Source of the DNA: Oscillospiraceae bacterium
GTDB taxonomy: Bacteria; Bacillota; Clostridia; Oscillospirales; Acutalibacteraceae
Assembly: GCA_015066175.1 (NCBI GenBank)
Contig: SVOW01000010.1
Coordinates: 1 to 64,000 of the forward strand
DNA length: 64,000 nucleotides
Direction of reading: 5' to 3'
Shown: positions 43,274 to 51,981 of the stretch, one piece after another
Position numbering within the stretch: the stretch's first letter is position 1
Layout of the letters: every line of letters starts with the position of its first letter
The notes under the pieces: generated by a model
The model's database searches: none
Told to the model about the DNA's origin: nothing
What the model saw: only the letters and a program-made list of their open reading frames with translations
Translations under genes and position numbers: made by a program

Positions 43274-43286
43274 AGGAGTCAGTAAA

Positions 43287-44666
43287 ATGAAAAACACAGA
43301 AAAAACAATGGAAAAAGTTGTTGCTCTCTGCAAAGGCAGAGGTTTCATCTTCCCCGGCAGTGAAATTTACGGCGGACTTGCAAACACATGGGACTACGGC
43401 CCCCTTGGTGCAAGACTTAAAAACAATGTAAAAGACACATGGAGAAAAAGATTTATCCAGGAAAGAAAAAACAGCTACGAAGTTGACGCTGACATCCTTA
43501 TGCACCCCAGAGTATGGGAAGCAAGCGGTCACGTTGCAAGTTTCTCTGACCCGCTTCTTGACTGTAAGGAATGCAAAATGCGTCACAGAGCTGATAACCT
43601 TATCGACGATTTCGATGAAAATGCTCATGCAGACGGCATGACTAAAGAAGAAATGTTTGAGTATATCAAAGCTCATTCAATTCCCTGCCCTAACTGTGGT
43701 AAACACAATTTTACAGATATCCGCGAATTCAACCTTATGTTCCAGACTTTCCGCGGTGTTACTAATGATTCAAAGAGCGTTATTTATCTCCGTCCCGAAA
43801 ATGCACAGGGTGAGTATGTAAACTTCCTCAACGTACAGCGTACAATGAGAGCAAAGCTTCCCTTCAGCATCGGTCAGATCGGTAAAGCTTTCAGAAATGA
43901 AATCACTCCCGGTAACTTCACATTCAGAACAATTGAATTTGAACAGATGGAATTCCAGACATTCTGTAAAGAAGGCACAGATAACGAACTTTACGATTAC
44001 TTCAAGGAATACGGTATGCAGTACTATAAAGACCTTGGTATCAAAGAAGAAAATCTCCGCTATCACGACCACGAAAAACTTGCTCACTACGCAAAAGCAG
44101 CTTGTGACATCGAATTTCTCTTCCCCTTCGGTTGGGGCGAAATCAACGGCACACATAACAGAACAGACTTCGACCTTACAAGACATCAGGAATACAGCGG
44201 TCAGAGAATTGATTATCTTGACCCTGAAACAAACGAAAGATATATCCCCTATATCATCGAATCAACATATGGTCTTGACAGAACTGTTCTTGCACTTCTC
44301 TGCGAAGCATATGACGAAGAAGTTCTTGATGCAGAAAAGAACGACACACGCGTTGTTCTTCACCTTAATCCTGCAGTTGCTCCTTACAAAGCAGCGGTTC
44401 TTCCCCTTTCAAAGAAACTTTCAGAAGATGCTCTTAAAGTTTACGAAAAACTCAACAAGCACTTTATGACAGACTTTGACGAAACAGGCTCAATCGGTAA
44501 AAGATACCGCCGTGAAGACGAAATCGGTACACCCTACTGCATTACATTCGACTTCGATTCACTTGAAGATAACTGCGTAACAGTAAGAGAAAGAGATTCA
44601 ATGGAACAGGTAAGACTTCCCATCGACGAAGTTGCAGCTTACATTGAAGAAAAAATCAAATTTTAA
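43287..44666 (+). CDS. glyS: Glycine--tRNA ligase (alpha2 dimer type)
   Basis: 459 residues, the length of single-chain class II GlyRS. Charges tRNA-Gly. ATG at 43287 after AAAGGAG. Class II motif 1 ([18 protein letters not shown]), zinc-type Cys set in [11 protein letters not shown] and [10 protein letters not shown], motif 2 ([28 protein letters not shown]) and motif 3 ([18 protein letters not shown]) are present, then an anticodon-binding domain (about 355-455). The gene uses C-ending codons more than its neighbours, as highly expressed genes do. No T-box precedes it. Confidence 0.96.
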   Translation: MKNTEKTMEKVVALCKGRGFIFPGSEIYGGLANTWDYGPLGARLKNNVKDTWRKRFIQERKNSYEVDADILMHPRVWEASGHVASFSDPLLDCKECKMRHRADNLIDDFDENAHADGMTKEEMFEYIKAHSIPCPNCGKHNFTDIREFNLMFQTFRGVTNDSKSVIYLRPENAQGEYVNFLNVQRTMRAKLPFSIGQIGKAFRNEITPGNFTFRTIEFEQMEFQTFCKEGTDNELYDYFKEYGMQYYKDLGIKEENLRYHDHEKLAHYAKAACDIEFLFPFGWGEINGTHNRTDFDLTRHQEYSGQRIDYLDPETNERYIPYIIESTYGLDRTVLALLCEAYDEEVLDAEKNDTRVVLHLNPAVAPYKAAVLPLSKKLSEDALKVYEKLNKHFMTDFDETGSIGKRYRREDEIGTPYCITFDFDSLEDNCVTVRERDSMEQVRLPIDEVAAYIEEKIKF

Positions 44667-44671
44667 ACTAT

Positions 44672-44703
44672 AAAAAATGAGAGTTTTTAAACTCTCATTT
44701 TTT
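44672..44703 (+). terminator. Terminator after glyS
   Basis: A 15-base perfect inverted repeat (AAAAAATGAGAGTTT and complement) with a 2-base centre and six T. Confidence 0.9.
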
Positions 44704-44737
44704 ATGGGTTTCTTAAAAATTTCAGATAAACCATATA

Positions 44738-44769
44738 AAAAAGGCACAGTCAACAGACTGCGCCTTTTT
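44738..44769 (-). terminator. Terminator after the MATE gene
   Basis: A 13-base stem with one mismatch (AAAAAGGC-x-CAGT) and a 6-base loop; T run on both strands. Confidence 0.85.
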
Positions 44770-44773
44770 GTTT

Positions 44774-46102
44774 TTAATATCCGTATTTGTTTTTGTTTGT
44801 AAGAAAGAAAACAACCGAAACTATCAATGCCACAACTTCTGCCGCAACAATTGAAAGCCATATTCCGTCAAGGCCGAAAACGAGGGGTAATAAAAGCACT
44901 GCTGCAGCCTGAAAAAGCAATGTGCGCAAAAATGAAATAAGTGCGGAAACAAGACCGTTGTTGAGTGCAGTGAAAAACGATGAGGCATAAATGTTAATTC
45001 CCATTACAATAAAGGAAAGACTGTAAAGGGAAAAACCCCTTTTTGTCATACTGAAAAGTTCTTCATCGTAGCCCACGAAAAGTTTTGCGAGTACACCTGA
45101 CAAAAGAATTGCTGCGGCACACATAAGAATACCTGAAACAATATTGAAAATAATGCTTTTATTTAAAACATTTTTCATTTCTTTTTTGTTTGCAGCACCG
45201 TAATTATATCCGACTATAGGTGCTGTGCCGATTGAATAGCCGATATATACGGAGATGAAAATAAAGTTTACATACATTATAACACCATAAGCCGCAACAC
45301 CGTTTTCACCTGCATATTTCATAAGTTGGATATTATAAAGCATATTCACAAGTGACAACGAAAGATTTGTCATCATTTCTGATGAACCGTTTGCACATGT
45401 TTTCCACAAAGCCTTCAAATCAATTTTTGATTTTACAAATTTCAGTTCACTGTCGTTTTCTTTCAGAAAATAAACCACAGGAATAATTGCACCCACAAAC
45501 TGGCTGATTCCTGTTGCAAGTGCCGCACCTGTAACACCCAATTTCAAAATGCCTATCATTAAAAAATCGAGAACGATGTTTGTAAGACCTGCAATGACAG
45601 TTATAACAAGACCGAATTTCGGTTTTTCTGCCGTTACAAGAAAGCTCTGAAAGGTATTCTGAAGCATAAACGGAGTAAGTGCAATAAGAAGAACACGTCC
45701 GTAAGTTACGCAGGGTTCAATCAGATTCTCCGTTGCACCTAAAAGAATGGCAATTTCCCTTGTGAAAATAATTCCGAAAATGCTGAATACGACACCTGTA
45801 ACAGTTAAAACTTTTATGAGCATTGAAAAAATTTCGTTTGCTTCTTCTTTTCTGCCCTGACCCAGTTTCATAGATACAAGAGCACTGCCCCCTGTGCCTA
45901 CCATAAAGCCGACTGCACTTAAAAGCATGGGGAAAGGTATAATAAGATTTACTGCGGCAAACTCTGTTTTACCAACAAAGTTTGATACGAAAAAACCATC
46001 TACAACTCCGTAAATTGAAGTGAAAATCATCATAATTATTGACGGGAAAACAAACCTGAAAAGCCGTCTGTAATTAAAATGGTCTGAAAGTTTAATTTCC
46101 AT
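44774..46102 (-). CDS. MATE-family efflux transporter (MepA-like)
   Basis: 442 residues from the ATG at 46102, with AGGAG 7 bases before it. The frame stays open to 46171, but that part crosses the leader terminator and is not translated in my view. Twelve membrane helices of a MATE exporter, starting LFRFVFPSIIMMIFTSIYGVVDGFFVSNFVG and containing FMVGTGGSALVSMKLGQGRKEEAN, a signature near MepA/DinF types. It uses a Na or H gradient to export cationic drugs or similar compounds. The upstream leader looks like a riboswitch that would switch it on through antitermination. Single-gene unit. Confidence 0.92.
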   Translation of the reverse strand: MEIKLSDHFNYRRLFRFVFPSIIMMIFTSIYGVVDGFFVSNFVGKTEFAAVNLIIPFPMLLSAVGFMVGTGGSALVSMKLGQGRKEEANEIFSMLIKVLTVTGVVFSIFGIIFTREIAILLGATENLIEPCVTYGRVLLIALTPFMLQNTFQSFLVTAEKPKFGLVITVIAGLTNIVLDFLMIGILKLGVTGAALATGISQFVGAIIPVVYFLKENDSELKFVKSKIDLKALWKTCANGSSEMMTNLSLSLVNMLYNIQLMKYAGENGVAAYGVIMYVNFIFISVYIGYSIGTAPIVGYNYGAANKKEMKNVLNKSIIFNIVSGILMCAAAILLSGVLAKLFVGYDEELFSMTKRGFSLYSLSFIVMGINIYASSFFTALNNGLVSALISFLRTLLFQAAAVLLLPLVFGLDGIWLSIVAAEVVALIVSVVFFLTNKNKYGY

Positions 46103-46120
46103 ATAAATTCTCCTGATAAT

Positions 46121-46170
46121 AAAAAATGCCGGATAAGAAACAGGTATTTCAACCTGAGCCTTATCCGGCA
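46121..46170 (-). terminator. Leader terminator of the MATE gene
   Basis: An 11-base perfect stem (TGCCGGATAAG with CTTATCCGGCA) with an inner AGGT/ACCT pair, followed on the minus strand by TTTTTT and only 19 bases before the MATE ATG. A terminator in front of a gene implies conditional antitermination. Confidence 0.85.
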
Positions 46171-46207
46171 CAACATTTCTTACGAATGCTTTGCCCTCCG
46201 AGCCAGC
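46160..46207 (-). promoter_or_regulatory. Candidate riboswitch aptamer (guanidine-IV/mepA-type?)
   Basis: The roughly 50-base RNA between a consensus promoter (start near 46207) and the leader terminator contains two short hairpins: TGCT...AGCA around a GGCTCGGAGGGC core, and CATT...AATG. Its 3' end enters the terminator stem. A short two-hairpin leader with terminator before a MATE gene is the plan of guanidine-IV (mepA-motif) riboswitches in Clostridia. The match to the published consensus has not been checked. Confidence 0.5.
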
Positions 46208-46213
46208 AGAAGG

Positions 46214-46242
46214 ATTATATCACAAACAAATTATAAATGCAA
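46214..46242 (-). promoter_or_regulatory. Promoter of the MATE leader
   Basis: TTGCAT (46242-46237), 17-base spacer and TATAAT (46219-46214) on the minus strand. Confidence 0.75.
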
Positions 46243-46256
46243 TATATTCAGGCAAC

Positions 46257-46283
46257 AAAAAGACGGTCATTGACCGTCTTTTT
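46257..46283 (-). terminator. Terminator of the 51732-46287 operon
   Basis: A perfect inverted repeat (AAAAAGACGGTCA and complement) with a 1-base centre that would open to a 7-base loop, followed by T. It lies just after the stop of the 46287-46772 gene. Confidence 0.88.
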
Positions 46284-46286
46284 CGC

Positions 46287-46772
46287 TTAAATATCCATTT
46301 GCATCTTGCTGAATTTCTGTCCCCAGGCATTTGCCCAGCTTTCACAATAAACTTTATAGTAAGAAACATTATTTTTCTTTCTGTAATTTGCAAATAAATT
46401 ACACCATATCATTGAGGGAAGTGCAATTACAATATAATAAAGCGGGCCTAAAAGCAAGCACTGCCACGTGTGCCCGTATTCATGAATACGTGTGTTATAA
46501 GTCCACTTTTTATTTTTCGGGACATCTTTCATAAAAATGAAAAGACCTAAAGATAATCCGCCTGATTTCCAGGGAAGATAAACAATGTAAGAATATCCGA
46601 AACGCTGCCAACGACGTTTTTTAATTTTTGTGCAGATTAAAAATGCTATACCGCCGACTAAATTAACGGGAAGACCCCACGTCCATTGAATGAGATAGAA
46701 AAGTGCTTCAAGAAATTCGTTCTTTGCAGTTTTTTCTTTTTTATCGGGAGCTTTTTTTGTAATATCAATCAT
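46287..46772 (-). CDS. Small membrane protein with HExxH motif
   Basis: 161 residues. I do not recognise a named family. Two or three hydrophobic segments (about 25-48, 66-82 and 105-125). Between them is RIHEYGHTWQ with a zinc-protease-like HEYGH (about 96-100), and near the end CESWANAWG, whose Glu could be a third ligand. The pattern HEYGHxxQ...ESxAxxWG is seen in some small bacterial membrane proteins; peptidase activity is inference. It overlaps the GPH transporter gene stop by 8 bases, so it belongs to that operon. Confidence 0.65.
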   Translation of the reverse strand: MIDITKKAPDKKEKTAKNEFLEALFYLIQWTWGLPVNLVGGIAFLICTKIKKRRWQRFGYSYIVYLPWKSGGLSLGLFIFMKDVPKNKKWTYNTRIHEYGHTWQCLLLGPLYYIVIALPSMIWCNLFANYRKKNNVSYYKVYCESWANAWGQKFSKMQMDI

Positions 46773-48411
46773 TGTTCAGTTTCTCCTTTTCCGTTTTTAG
46801 TTCAAGAAGAATAAGATATTCACCTTTTTCGTTTTTCTCAAGAAAATGTTCTTCCGTATTATTATGACCGAGCCATGTGTTTTCAAGCTTCTGACCTGAA
46901 ATAATTTCACACCGTTTTTTCTCTTCTTCCGTAAGAGATACGCTACCGTATTTTTTCTTTGTTGCAACGGCTGCACGTATCATTGTGTGGTCATCTTTTG
47001 TCATCTTGAAATTTTTGAGAAGAATAAGCGCAATTATTGCCGCAATAATAGGAATAACAGCAACACATATTCTCACGCCCCACACTGCACTGTCGGTCTG
47101 TGTGAAAAGCAAACCTGTTGTTTTTTCATAAGTTGAAACTTTATCACCTGTCACAAGACCAAAACCCTGGAGAGTAAAACCTACAAGTGCTGCCATAACA
47201 CCGCTTATACTTTTCTTTATAAGTGTGCTGAAAGTGGAAATAACGCCTTCACGTCTTCTGCCTGTAATAAGCTCATCAACGTCTGTAAGGTCGGGGAAAA
47301 TATTTGTTGAAACAAAACCGAGACCTGACATACCGAAGGGGTAAAGAATCATACTCACCATCATCAGCGCAATCCATAAAAATGAACCGCCCGGCTGCAT
47401 AATAAGACCGATTGCCAAACCTGCCACCATCAAAGGTGTTACAATGTTTCCGCATTTTTTCTTACCGTGTTTCATTGTAAGGGCGTAGTTAAGCGGGAAA
47501 GCACCTGCTTCTGCCACACCTGCAACTGCATTGAAAATAGCATAAGTGCTGTACTGATTTGCAAGATATTTTATGTAGTATACTTTTGAATTCGCATAGA
47601 AGCCTGTTGAAAACTGATAAGCAAGGCTCATAAAGAAATACTGTCTGAAAGATTTGTTTTTGAAAACAAGAACATATTCTCTGATAATATACGGTATATC
47701 AAGTTTTTCATTTTTATTATCGAGAGAACTTTTTTCTCTTGTTTTTGAATATGTAAGAAACACTGCGACTGAAAAGAATATTGCAAGCACAATTCCTATT
47801 ACGAGGAATGGTTTCTTTGATTCTGATGTAAGGTTATCGTTTGAGCCGAAAATCGCTAAAATTACAACAACTATTCCGAAAGCGGGTACCATACCTGCAG
47901 AATTAAAGAGATAACCTACGGAATTATACTGTGTTCTTAAATTATATTCAGGTGCAAGCTCAGGAAGCATTGCTGTATGAGGCACACCGATTATTGTGTA
48001 TGCCGTTTTATAAAGCATATAAACGAGAATGAAATATACCATTGTTTTTGTGGGATTTTCAGCGCCATTAAGTCCGAAAGAATTCCACAGAAGTATGTAA
48101 GACACTGCCATTACGGGAATACCCCACAGAAGATAGCGTCTGTGTTTACCTGTTTTTGCACGTGTACGGTCGGTGATTATTCCCATAATGGGGTCAGTTA
48201 TTGCATCCCATATAGTTGCAAGCATTACAACTATACCTGCCTGATTAAGAGAAAGGTTTACAACATCTGTAAGGAATACGGTGAAATACATTCCGATGAT
48301 GTAACCTGCACCGCCCATATACATATTAGCATAGCTATAGTTTATCATCGGCAGAATCGTAGTTCTGAAATCGCCTTCAACACCTACAAGTTTTTTGAAT
48401 TTTTCCCCCAT
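46765..48411 (-). CDS. GPH-family sugar:cation symporter (MFS superfamily)
   Basis: 548 residues with about twelve membrane helices and a cytoplasmic tail of about 70 residues (after 480) that is longer than in MelB. Family features: VVMLATIWDAITDPIMGIITDRTRAKTGKHRRYLLWGIP in the first loop (the D-x-x-x-D cation site and the RxKxGxxR motif), and YNSVGYLFNSAGM further on. GPH carriers bring in melibiose, xylosides, glucuronides or oligosaccharides with Na or H. With the adjoining GH43 gene (4-base gap) it likely imports plant-derived xylo- or arabino-oligosaccharides. The exact sugar is unknown. Confidence 0.9.
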   Translation of the reverse strand: MGEKFKKLVGVEGDFRTTILPMINYSYANMYMGGAGYIIGMYFTVFLTDVVNLSLNQAGIVVMLATIWDAITDPIMGIITDRTRAKTGKHRRYLLWGIPVMAVSYILLWNSFGLNGAENPTKTMVYFILVYMLYKTAYTIIGVPHTAMLPELAPEYNLRTQYNSVGYLFNSAGMVPAFGIVVVILAIFGSNDNLTSESKKPFLVIGIVLAIFFSVAVFLTYSKTREKSSLDNKNEKLDIPYIIREYVLVFKNKSFRQYFFMSLAYQFSTGFYANSKVYYIKYLANQYSTYAIFNAVAGVAEAGAFPLNYALTMKHGKKKCGNIVTPLMVAGLAIGLIMQPGGSFLWIALMMVSMILYPFGMSGLGFVSTNIFPDLTDVDELITGRRREGVISTFSTLIKKSISGVMAALVGFTLQGFGLVTGDKVSTYEKTTGLLFTQTDSAVWGVRICVAVIPIIAAIIALILLKNFKMTKDDHTMIRAAVATKKKYGSVSLTEEEKKRCEIISGQKLENTWLGHNNTEEHFLEKNEKGEYLILLELKTEKEKLNND

Positions 48412-48415
48412 TCGA

Positions 48416-49396
48416 TCACCTCATCAATATAGGAAAACCGTTTTCATCCCACAAAACTTTTCTTTTTCTCGCACTTCTGCAAGGGTCATAAAGCGGGTCT
48501 TCGTGAGAATATCCGCACTCACCGCTGAAGCATTTTTCATTCCTTGAATGGTAAACAAAAATCCACTCACCCTTTTCATCTTTCACAAAGGAATTATGTC
48601 CCGGTCCGTATTCGCCCTCAAGGTCCTCGGAAGTAAGAAGAGGTTTTTCAAGCTTTGTCCAGCTGTCTTTATTCATTAAATCTGCTTTTTCATCTGCATA
48701 CATTAGACCAATGCAGTATTCAGGCCCTGTAGCAGAAGCAGAAAAAGCAAGAAAAATTTTACCGCCGTGTATCATAACAGCCGGCCCTTCGTTAACGGGA
48801 ATGTTCACTTTTTCCCAATCGTATTCAGGCTTTGTCAGCAACATATGTTTACACGTTGTTTCCCACGGCTTTTCAGGGTCAACAGTTGCAAGATACACAT
48901 TTGAATTTCCGCCATTCTGTGCCCATGAAACATAGTGTTTTGAATTGCATTCAAAATAAGTCATATCAAGTGAAAATCCCGTAAAAGGAAAATCGTCACT
49001 CTCGCATGCGGAAAATTTTCCTTTATCCTGCCAGGCATCATTATACGGGTCTTTTCCTTCACACATTATTACGTGGCAATTAATATCCCATACATTGTTT
49101 TCACTGCCGCTTGCGGCAAAAAGCACATACCATTTTCCGTTTATTTCGTGAATTTCAGGTGCCCATATAAAGCGGAAAGACGTGTCTGAATTTTTCTCAT
49201 CCCATATAACTTTTTCTTCTGCGTTTTTAAGTTCGTCAATGGTTTCTGCACGACGCAGAATTATTCTGTCATATCCCTCTTTGTCATCTTTTCCGTACAT
49301 GGGGTACGACGCTGTGAAATAGTACCAACCGTCGCTGCCTTTTGTCACAAAAGGGTCTGCGCGGTCCTGTATAAAAATTTCAGTTTTTCTGCTCAT
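48416..49396 (-). CDS. GH43-type glycoside hydrolase (arabinofuranosidase/xylosidase-like)
   Basis: 326 residues, without signal peptide, so intracellular. Five-bladed propeller family GH43: Asp14 in RADPFV (base), Asp144 in SLDMTYF (pKa modulator) and Glu203 in NEGPAV (acid), plus GPGHNSF at 264-270 typical of the active-site His. The usual cut is of arabinofuranosyl or xylosyl linkages in imported oligosaccharides. ATG at 49396 overlaps the upstream stop by 4 bases, and the GPH symporter follows after 4 bases, so uptake and cleavage are co-expressed. Confidence 0.86.
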   Translation of the reverse strand: MSRKTEIFIQDRADPFVTKGSDGWYYFTASYPMYGKDDKEGYDRIILRRAETIDELKNAEEKVIWDEKNSDTSFRFIWAPEIHEINGKWYVLFAASGSENNVWDINCHVIMCEGKDPYNDAWQDKGKFSACESDDFPFTGFSLDMTYFECNSKHYVSWAQNGGNSNVYLATVDPEKPWETTCKHMLLTKPEYDWEKVNIPVNEGPAVMIHGGKIFLAFSASATGPEYCIGLMYADEKADLMNKDSWTKLEKPLLTSEDLEGEYGPGHNSFVKDEKGEWIFVYHSRNEKCFSGECGYSHEDPLYDPCRSARKRKVLWDENGFPILMR

Positions 49397-51732
49397 TTCA
49401 TAATTACCCTTTTTATAACTGCTTTTATTTTTCCTATCATCAATTTTTTCTTTGACGGTCTCGGGAACATTTTGTCTGCAGTTTTCTGCACACCAATTTC
49501 TTCAAAATTCTTTCTGAATTCTTCGGCCTTTTTATAAGTGGGTGCTTTTGAAGCAAACAGAATATTGTTTCTGCTCTGTATCATTTTATCAATATCTGCG
49601 TCAACAAAATTAATTCTGTCCTTTATATTTTCAAGTGCTTTTTTACCTTTTTCACTTGCAACAAAAACACATGATGCACCGGAAGAATTATATTTATCAA
49701 CAGGATAATATTTTCCGCCAAGGTCGCCTACGTAAATATCAGAAAAAGGAGGAAGACTCTTGAATTTACAGTTAAGACAAGAATTTCTCATGGCACATCC
49801 GCTCATGAAAATTCTTGCAAGATGTGACGGTGCATATTCTTCAAGTTTTTCGTTTCCGTTTTCAAAATCTGCTTTGAGATAAAGAGGAAGATGCTTACCG
49901 TCTTTTTTATATCTTGTTGTGAAGAATGTAACTTTACTTGAGTTTTCTTCTTCAATTTCTTCAATATATTTTTTAAGAACTTCAGGCGCAGACGGACCAT
50001 GACAAATGTAACTCATAGTTGTAAGTTTTTCATATTCCTTACCAAGGAAAGTTCTTATTGCGGCACATTCACAGGGTGAACCTGAGAAGAAGACTTTTTC
50101 ATTTTTATCGAGAAGATTTTTAACTTCTGCAAAAACATTTCCCTTGTCACTCTGGAAATATTTTGAGCCGCGCATTTTTTTAACTTCTTCAATATCGTTT
50201 GTAACGATTGTTTTTACACCCTTGAAATCATCAGTATAAACTGCACCTGCAACATATGAATTTTCTTCAATTGCCTTTTCTGCAAGAGCATAAAACATAC
50301 CGCCTGAAGAACTCTTTACAATTTTTTCTTCATCCTTCATCCACGCAATAAAACAATCAGTTTCGAAGTCATCACAACGTGATACATTCTCTTTGATAAC
50401 TTCACATTTTTTAAGGCACAGACCGCAGTTTATACACTTGCTTTCATCAACTTCAGCGTGCAAATATCCCAGAAAATCTTTCTTCATTTCTATTGCATTT
50501 TTCGGGCAGGCATTGGCGCAGGCACTGCATCCGTAACAACTGTTTTCAGGCAGAGCTGAGATGTTTTTCTTTTCGTTTTCTTCACTTTTTTCCAGAACTT
50601 TTTTAAGTGCATTTTCAAAATAATCTGATGAAGATTTTATCCATTTCTGTAAAACTTTTTCGCTGTCTTCATAGTTTATTTCTGAAAAATTAAAAGACTC
50701 TATATTTTCATCTGTTACAATTCTGTCTGCAAGGTTAATTTTCGCAAGAAAATCATTCACTCTTGTATGTTTGCCTGCATCTGTATCTGCTCTTTTTACA
50801 ACGGCAAAACTTTTTCTGAAATTAACAGAAAAAGCCATGCCGTGAAAAGAGTCTGTAAGAACAAAATCTGCATCTCTTACGAGAGTTAAAAATTCTTTGA
50901 TATCTGCATAAATTTTTTCGCCCGTTTTAAGGCTGTTTATTTCATAATCAAAAGGAGAAAGAATAATTTTTTTGCCTAAATCCTTCTCAATTTTTTTCAG
51001 AGTTTTTTTGTGGATTTCTGTTCCGCCTAAAAAATAGCAGAACACATAAGGCTCTTTTTCAACTCTTTCAGAATATGCAAATTCATTCCAGAAATCCATA
51101 TCATAAAGCAAAGTAGGGTCTACCGTGTTTTCGCATTTTCTGCCTGTGATTTTTTCAACAAGTTCTGCACCTGAAGATTCTCTTACGGAGATTGAGGAGA
51201 ATGAAGAAATATAATTTTTGAAATCTTCAAGATATTTTTCAGGAATTTCTTCACACGCTACGCTGGGTGCATAGGCAATTCTTTTTTCCGCAGGCACAAA
51301 TTGCAGGAAATAATAGGGGTTGCAATCTGTATGAACAGGGTTCCATATCTGATCACTTCCGCATATGCAGGCATCATATTTTTTACCGATTTCTTCAGCA
51401 TCTGCCATATCATTGCAGAGCCTTGTCAAACGGAAATTACCTGACGCAAATTTTGAAAAAGCAAAACTTCTGCGTGTAAAATTTTCACCTGATTTCATAA
51501 TTTTATTGTTGATTATCTTTTTCGTTTGGATGGGGTGCAGAAGAAGTCGCTTGATTTTTGAAGATTTTGATGAGGATGATGCACTTTCTGTTCTTTTGAC
51601 ATAGTGAATTATCTCCGCATCGTAACCTGAATCTTCAACCTTTCTCTGCATGGCATAAGCCTGAAGGTAAACGCCGTAGTTAATGGCTGTGTGAAGTGTT
51701 GCTATTCCTACTTTTTTCTTCAAAGTGCCCAC
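49393..51732 (-). CDS. Fusion of polysaccharide pyruvyl transferase, ferredoxin and F420-dehydrogenase-beta-like domains
   Basis: 779 residues; ATG at 51732 after AAAGGAG. Domain order seen: polysaccharide pyruvyl transferase-like 1-370 (GIATLHTAINYGVYLQAYAMQ, CGSDQIWNP, TDSFHGMAFSV); a two-cluster ferredoxin about 397-447 (C399, C402, C405, C409 and C433, C436, C439, C443); then coenzyme F420 hydrogenase/dehydrogenase beta N- and C-terminal domains about 455-740 (SSGGMFYALA, GSPCECAAI, CHGPSAPEVL, CLNCKF, SDIYVGDLGG). Each half is common in glycan loci of Firmicutes; the pair in one chain couples an acid-ketal transfer to a redox step, whose substrate is unknown. It is the first gene of the operon with GH43, GPH and HExxH genes. 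Confidence 0.88.
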   Translation of the reverse strand: MGTLKKKVGIATLHTAINYGVYLQAYAMQRKVEDSGYDAEIIHYVKRTESASSSSKSSKIKRLLLHPIQTKKIINNKIMKSGENFTRRSFAFSKFASGNFRLTRLCNDMADAEEIGKKYDACICGSDQIWNPVHTDCNPYYFLQFVPAEKRIAYAPSVACEEIPEKYLEDFKNYISSFSSISVRESSGAELVEKITGRKCENTVDPTLLYDMDFWNEFAYSERVEKEPYVFCYFLGGTEIHKKTLKKIEKDLGKKIILSPFDYEINSLKTGEKIYADIKEFLTLVRDADFVLTDSFHGMAFSVNFRKSFAVVKRADTDAGKHTRVNDFLAKINLADRIVTDENIESFNFSEINYEDSEKVLQKWIKSSSDYFENALKKVLEKSEENEKKNISALPENSCYGCSACANACPKNAIEMKKDFLGYLHAEVDESKCINCGLCLKKCEVIKENVSRCDDFETDCFIAWMKDEEKIVKSSSGGMFYALAEKAIEENSYVAGAVYTDDFKGVKTIVTNDIEEVKKMRGSKYFQSDKGNVFAEVKNLLDKNEKVFFSGSPCECAAIRTFLGKEYEKLTTMSYICHGPSAPEVLKKYIEEIEEENSSKVTFFTTRYKKDGKHLPLYLKADFENGNEKLEEYAPSHLARIFMSGCAMRNSCLNCKFKSLPPFSDIYVGDLGGKYYPVDKYNSSGASCVFVASEKGKKALENIKDRINFVDADIDKMIQSRNNILFASKAPTYKKAEEFRKNFEEIGVQKTADKMFPRPSKKKLMIGKIKAVIKRVIMK

Positions 51733-51750
51733 TCTCCTTTTTACCTCTTA

Positions 51751-51779
51751 ATAATACAATTTTATCGCAAAATAGTCAA
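51751..51779 (-). promoter_or_regulatory. Promoter of the pyruvyl-transferase fusion operon
   Basis: TTGACT (51779-51774), 17-base spacer and TATTAT (51756-51751) on the minus strand, 18 bases before the ATG. Confidence 0.75.
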
Positions 51780-51880
51780 CTAAACTTTAAAAATAGGATT
51801 TATTTTCCGTTTGCGAAATAAAGTGATAAAAATTTGTCAATATATCCAAAAAATATATCGATTTATGCTTGAATTTCTTA

Positions 51881-51909
51881 TTTACTTTTTTGTAGAAAAG
51901 TGTTATAAT
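51881..51909 (+). promoter_or_regulatory. nifJ promoter
   Basis: TTTACT (51881-51886), 17-base spacer and TATAAT (51904-51909). The leader before the ATG is about 65 bases and AT-rich, with no recognised switch. Confidence 0.65.
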
Positions 51910-51981
51910 TGCGTTTGGTATATTATATATGTATATCTTTATAGTTATTAATTTTCCATTTTAATAAGGAGGAAATTCATA

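Noticed and set aside
42460..43286. T-box leader upstream of glyS (and likewise asnS, leuS)
   Set aside because: Gaps before these synthetase genes are too short and lack the T-box core; they are inside operons or directly behind other genes.
44598..44861. Minus-strand open frame overlapping the glyS end and the MATE end
   Set aside because: It spans two terminators and lies out of frame in two real genes.
46103..46171. N-terminal extension of the MATE protein
   Set aside because: It is translated from the leader terminator hairpin; the ATG at 46102 has AGGAG and starts the first membrane segment.
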